A stretch of 64,000 nucleotides of DNA, from assembly GCF_900475935.1 (NCBI RefSeq), contig NZ_LS483431.1:558001-622000 (forward strand), in the 5' to 3' direction. The translations under genes were made by a program, and so were the position numbers. The notes under the pieces were generated by a model. It saw only the letters and a list, made by a program, of their open reading frames with translations, was not told the DNA's origin and searched no databases. This document shows, one piece after another, positions 63,341 to 64,000 of this stretch (position 1 is the first letter of the stretch; each line of letters begins with the position of its first letter). This DNA is from Campylobacter fetus subsp. fetus. Lineage in GTDB: Bacteria > Campylobacterota > Campylobacteria > Campylobacterales > Campylobacteraceae.

Positions 63341-64000
63341 ATAATATATTCTATTTCTTGGTTTTCACCATTTATAAGTCTAAAAATTTCAGCTTTGATC
63401 TCAAAATACTTCGCGGAGTTTGGCTGAAATTTTGGATTTTTAAGCTGTTTTATAATCTTTCCACTATGTAAAACTACTATTTTATCTCCTAAAAACAGCG
63501 CTTCATCTATATCGTGAGTTACAAATATCACAGTGGAGTTCGCGACTATATTTTTAAGTTCGGTTTGTAAATTTGCTCTGGTTATAGGATCAAGAGCAGA
63601 AAACGGTTCGTCTAAAAATAGCACTTTGGGATTTAGGCTAAGAGCTCTTGCTATGGCGACTCGTTGTTGCTGACCGCCGCTTAATGAGTGCGGGTAAAGG
63701 CTCTCTTTGCTACCCAAATGCACTAAATTTAAGAATTTTTTAGCTGTCTTTTTAAGCTCGTTTTTGTCTTTTACGCCTGAACATTTTAGAGCAAATTCGA
63801 TATTGTCAATTGCCTTCATCCACGGCATTAAAGAGTAGTTTTGGGTTATGATCTGACGGGATTTATGAGCGGCGATCTGTTTTTTAAATTTGACGCTGCT
63901 CATTTCTACTTCACCGCTATCAAAAGAGCTATGACCGCTTAAAATCTTAAGCAAAGTAGTCTTTCCAGAACCGCTAGCTCCAAGCAACACGCAAAATTCG
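63337..64000 (-). CDS. ABC transporter ATPase, SsuB/TauB-like, truncated by the window
   Basis: Partial: the gene runs past base 64000, so the true start is not visible. The segment has Walker A LLGASGSGKTT, the signature LSGGQQQRVAIARAL, Walker B VLFLDEPFSALD and the H-loop FVTHDIDEAL. The Q-loop VTQNYSLMPWMKAIDNI resembles the nitrate/sulfonate/taurine family (SsuB/TauB). Substrate cannot be told without the permease and binding protein. Confidence 0.88.
   Translation of the reverse strand, partial: EFCVLLGASGSGKTTLLKILSGHSSFDSGEVEMSSVKFKKQIAAHKSRQIITQNYSLMPWMKAIDNIEFALKCSGVKDKNELKKTAKKFLNLVHLGSKESLYPHSLSGGQQQRVAIARALSLNPKVLFLDEPFSALDPITRANLQTELKNIVANSTVIFVTHDIDEALFLGDKIVVLHSGKIIKQLKNPKFQPNSAKYFEIKAEIFRLINGENQEIEYII

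Overview
The window looks like chromosomal DNA of a Campylobacter of the fetus group. The base composition is AT-rich. Gene content and order match Campylobacter (rsmH-ftsL-like-ppiD-ftsA-ftsZ; helicase-lolA-secA-lolCE-like; ileS-small ORF-gatA-guaB). From memory the 16S sequence is closest to C. hyointestinalis/C. fetus; no alignment was run. Most of the window is dense, conserved core genome with short operons and many 1-14 bp overlaps. I see no insertion sequence, prophage or CRISPR array.

Layout: 1-7.6 kb holds the end of a probable purL, a TerB/J-domain membrane protein, purH, a three-gene DUF2249 / histidine-rich membrane protein / DUF59 operon behind a near-ideal Crp/Fnr-type promoter, a chemoreceptor with a haem c motif, and a D-amino-acid aminotransferase. 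7.6-15.7 kb is the division cluster (FUSC-like transporter, ftsL-like, rsmH, pseudo-aldolase, ppiD-like chaperone, ftsA, ftsZ). 15.7-24 kb carries a two-peptidase lipoprotein, a helicase, and the lolA/secA/lolCE-like envelope-export genes. 23.9-29.8 kb is a minus-strand run: mqnE, purine permease, phosphoribosyltransferase, MFS carrier, ArnT-like transferase, pseudopilin. 29.9-38.6 kb has glnD, glmS, a YedE/YedF sulfur or selenium pair, murI and a UbiD-family menaquinone decarboxylase.

38.6-46.9 kb is a complete rRNA operon (16S, tRNA-Ile, 23S with an intervening sequence, 5S), a ComEA-like gene, and a nine-tRNA cluster that contains an internal duplication and carries two CTC-anticodon (Glu) and one CTT-anticodon (Lys) tRNAs. 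46.9-64 kb holds a haemerythrin-GGDEF cyclase, a 961-residue exported protein of unknown function, cinA-like, then ileS, a 36-codon membrane ORF, gatA, guaB, metX, xseB, a nitrilase-family gene, murC, a small membrane protein, an Old Yellow Enzyme homologue and a truncated ABC ATPase.

Themes: respiratory redox sensing (haem-c chemoreceptor, Fnr-like box, haemerythrin cyclase), menaquinone by the futalosine route (mqnE and the UbiD homologue), and envelope assembly. I found no clear new multi-gene system. The best leads are the Fnr-box DUF2249 operon, the haem-c chemoreceptor, the haemerythrin-GGDEF gene beside the giant exported protein, the tRNA duplication with C34 anticodons, and a 13-codon ORF behind a Fur-like box next to a 9-C tract.
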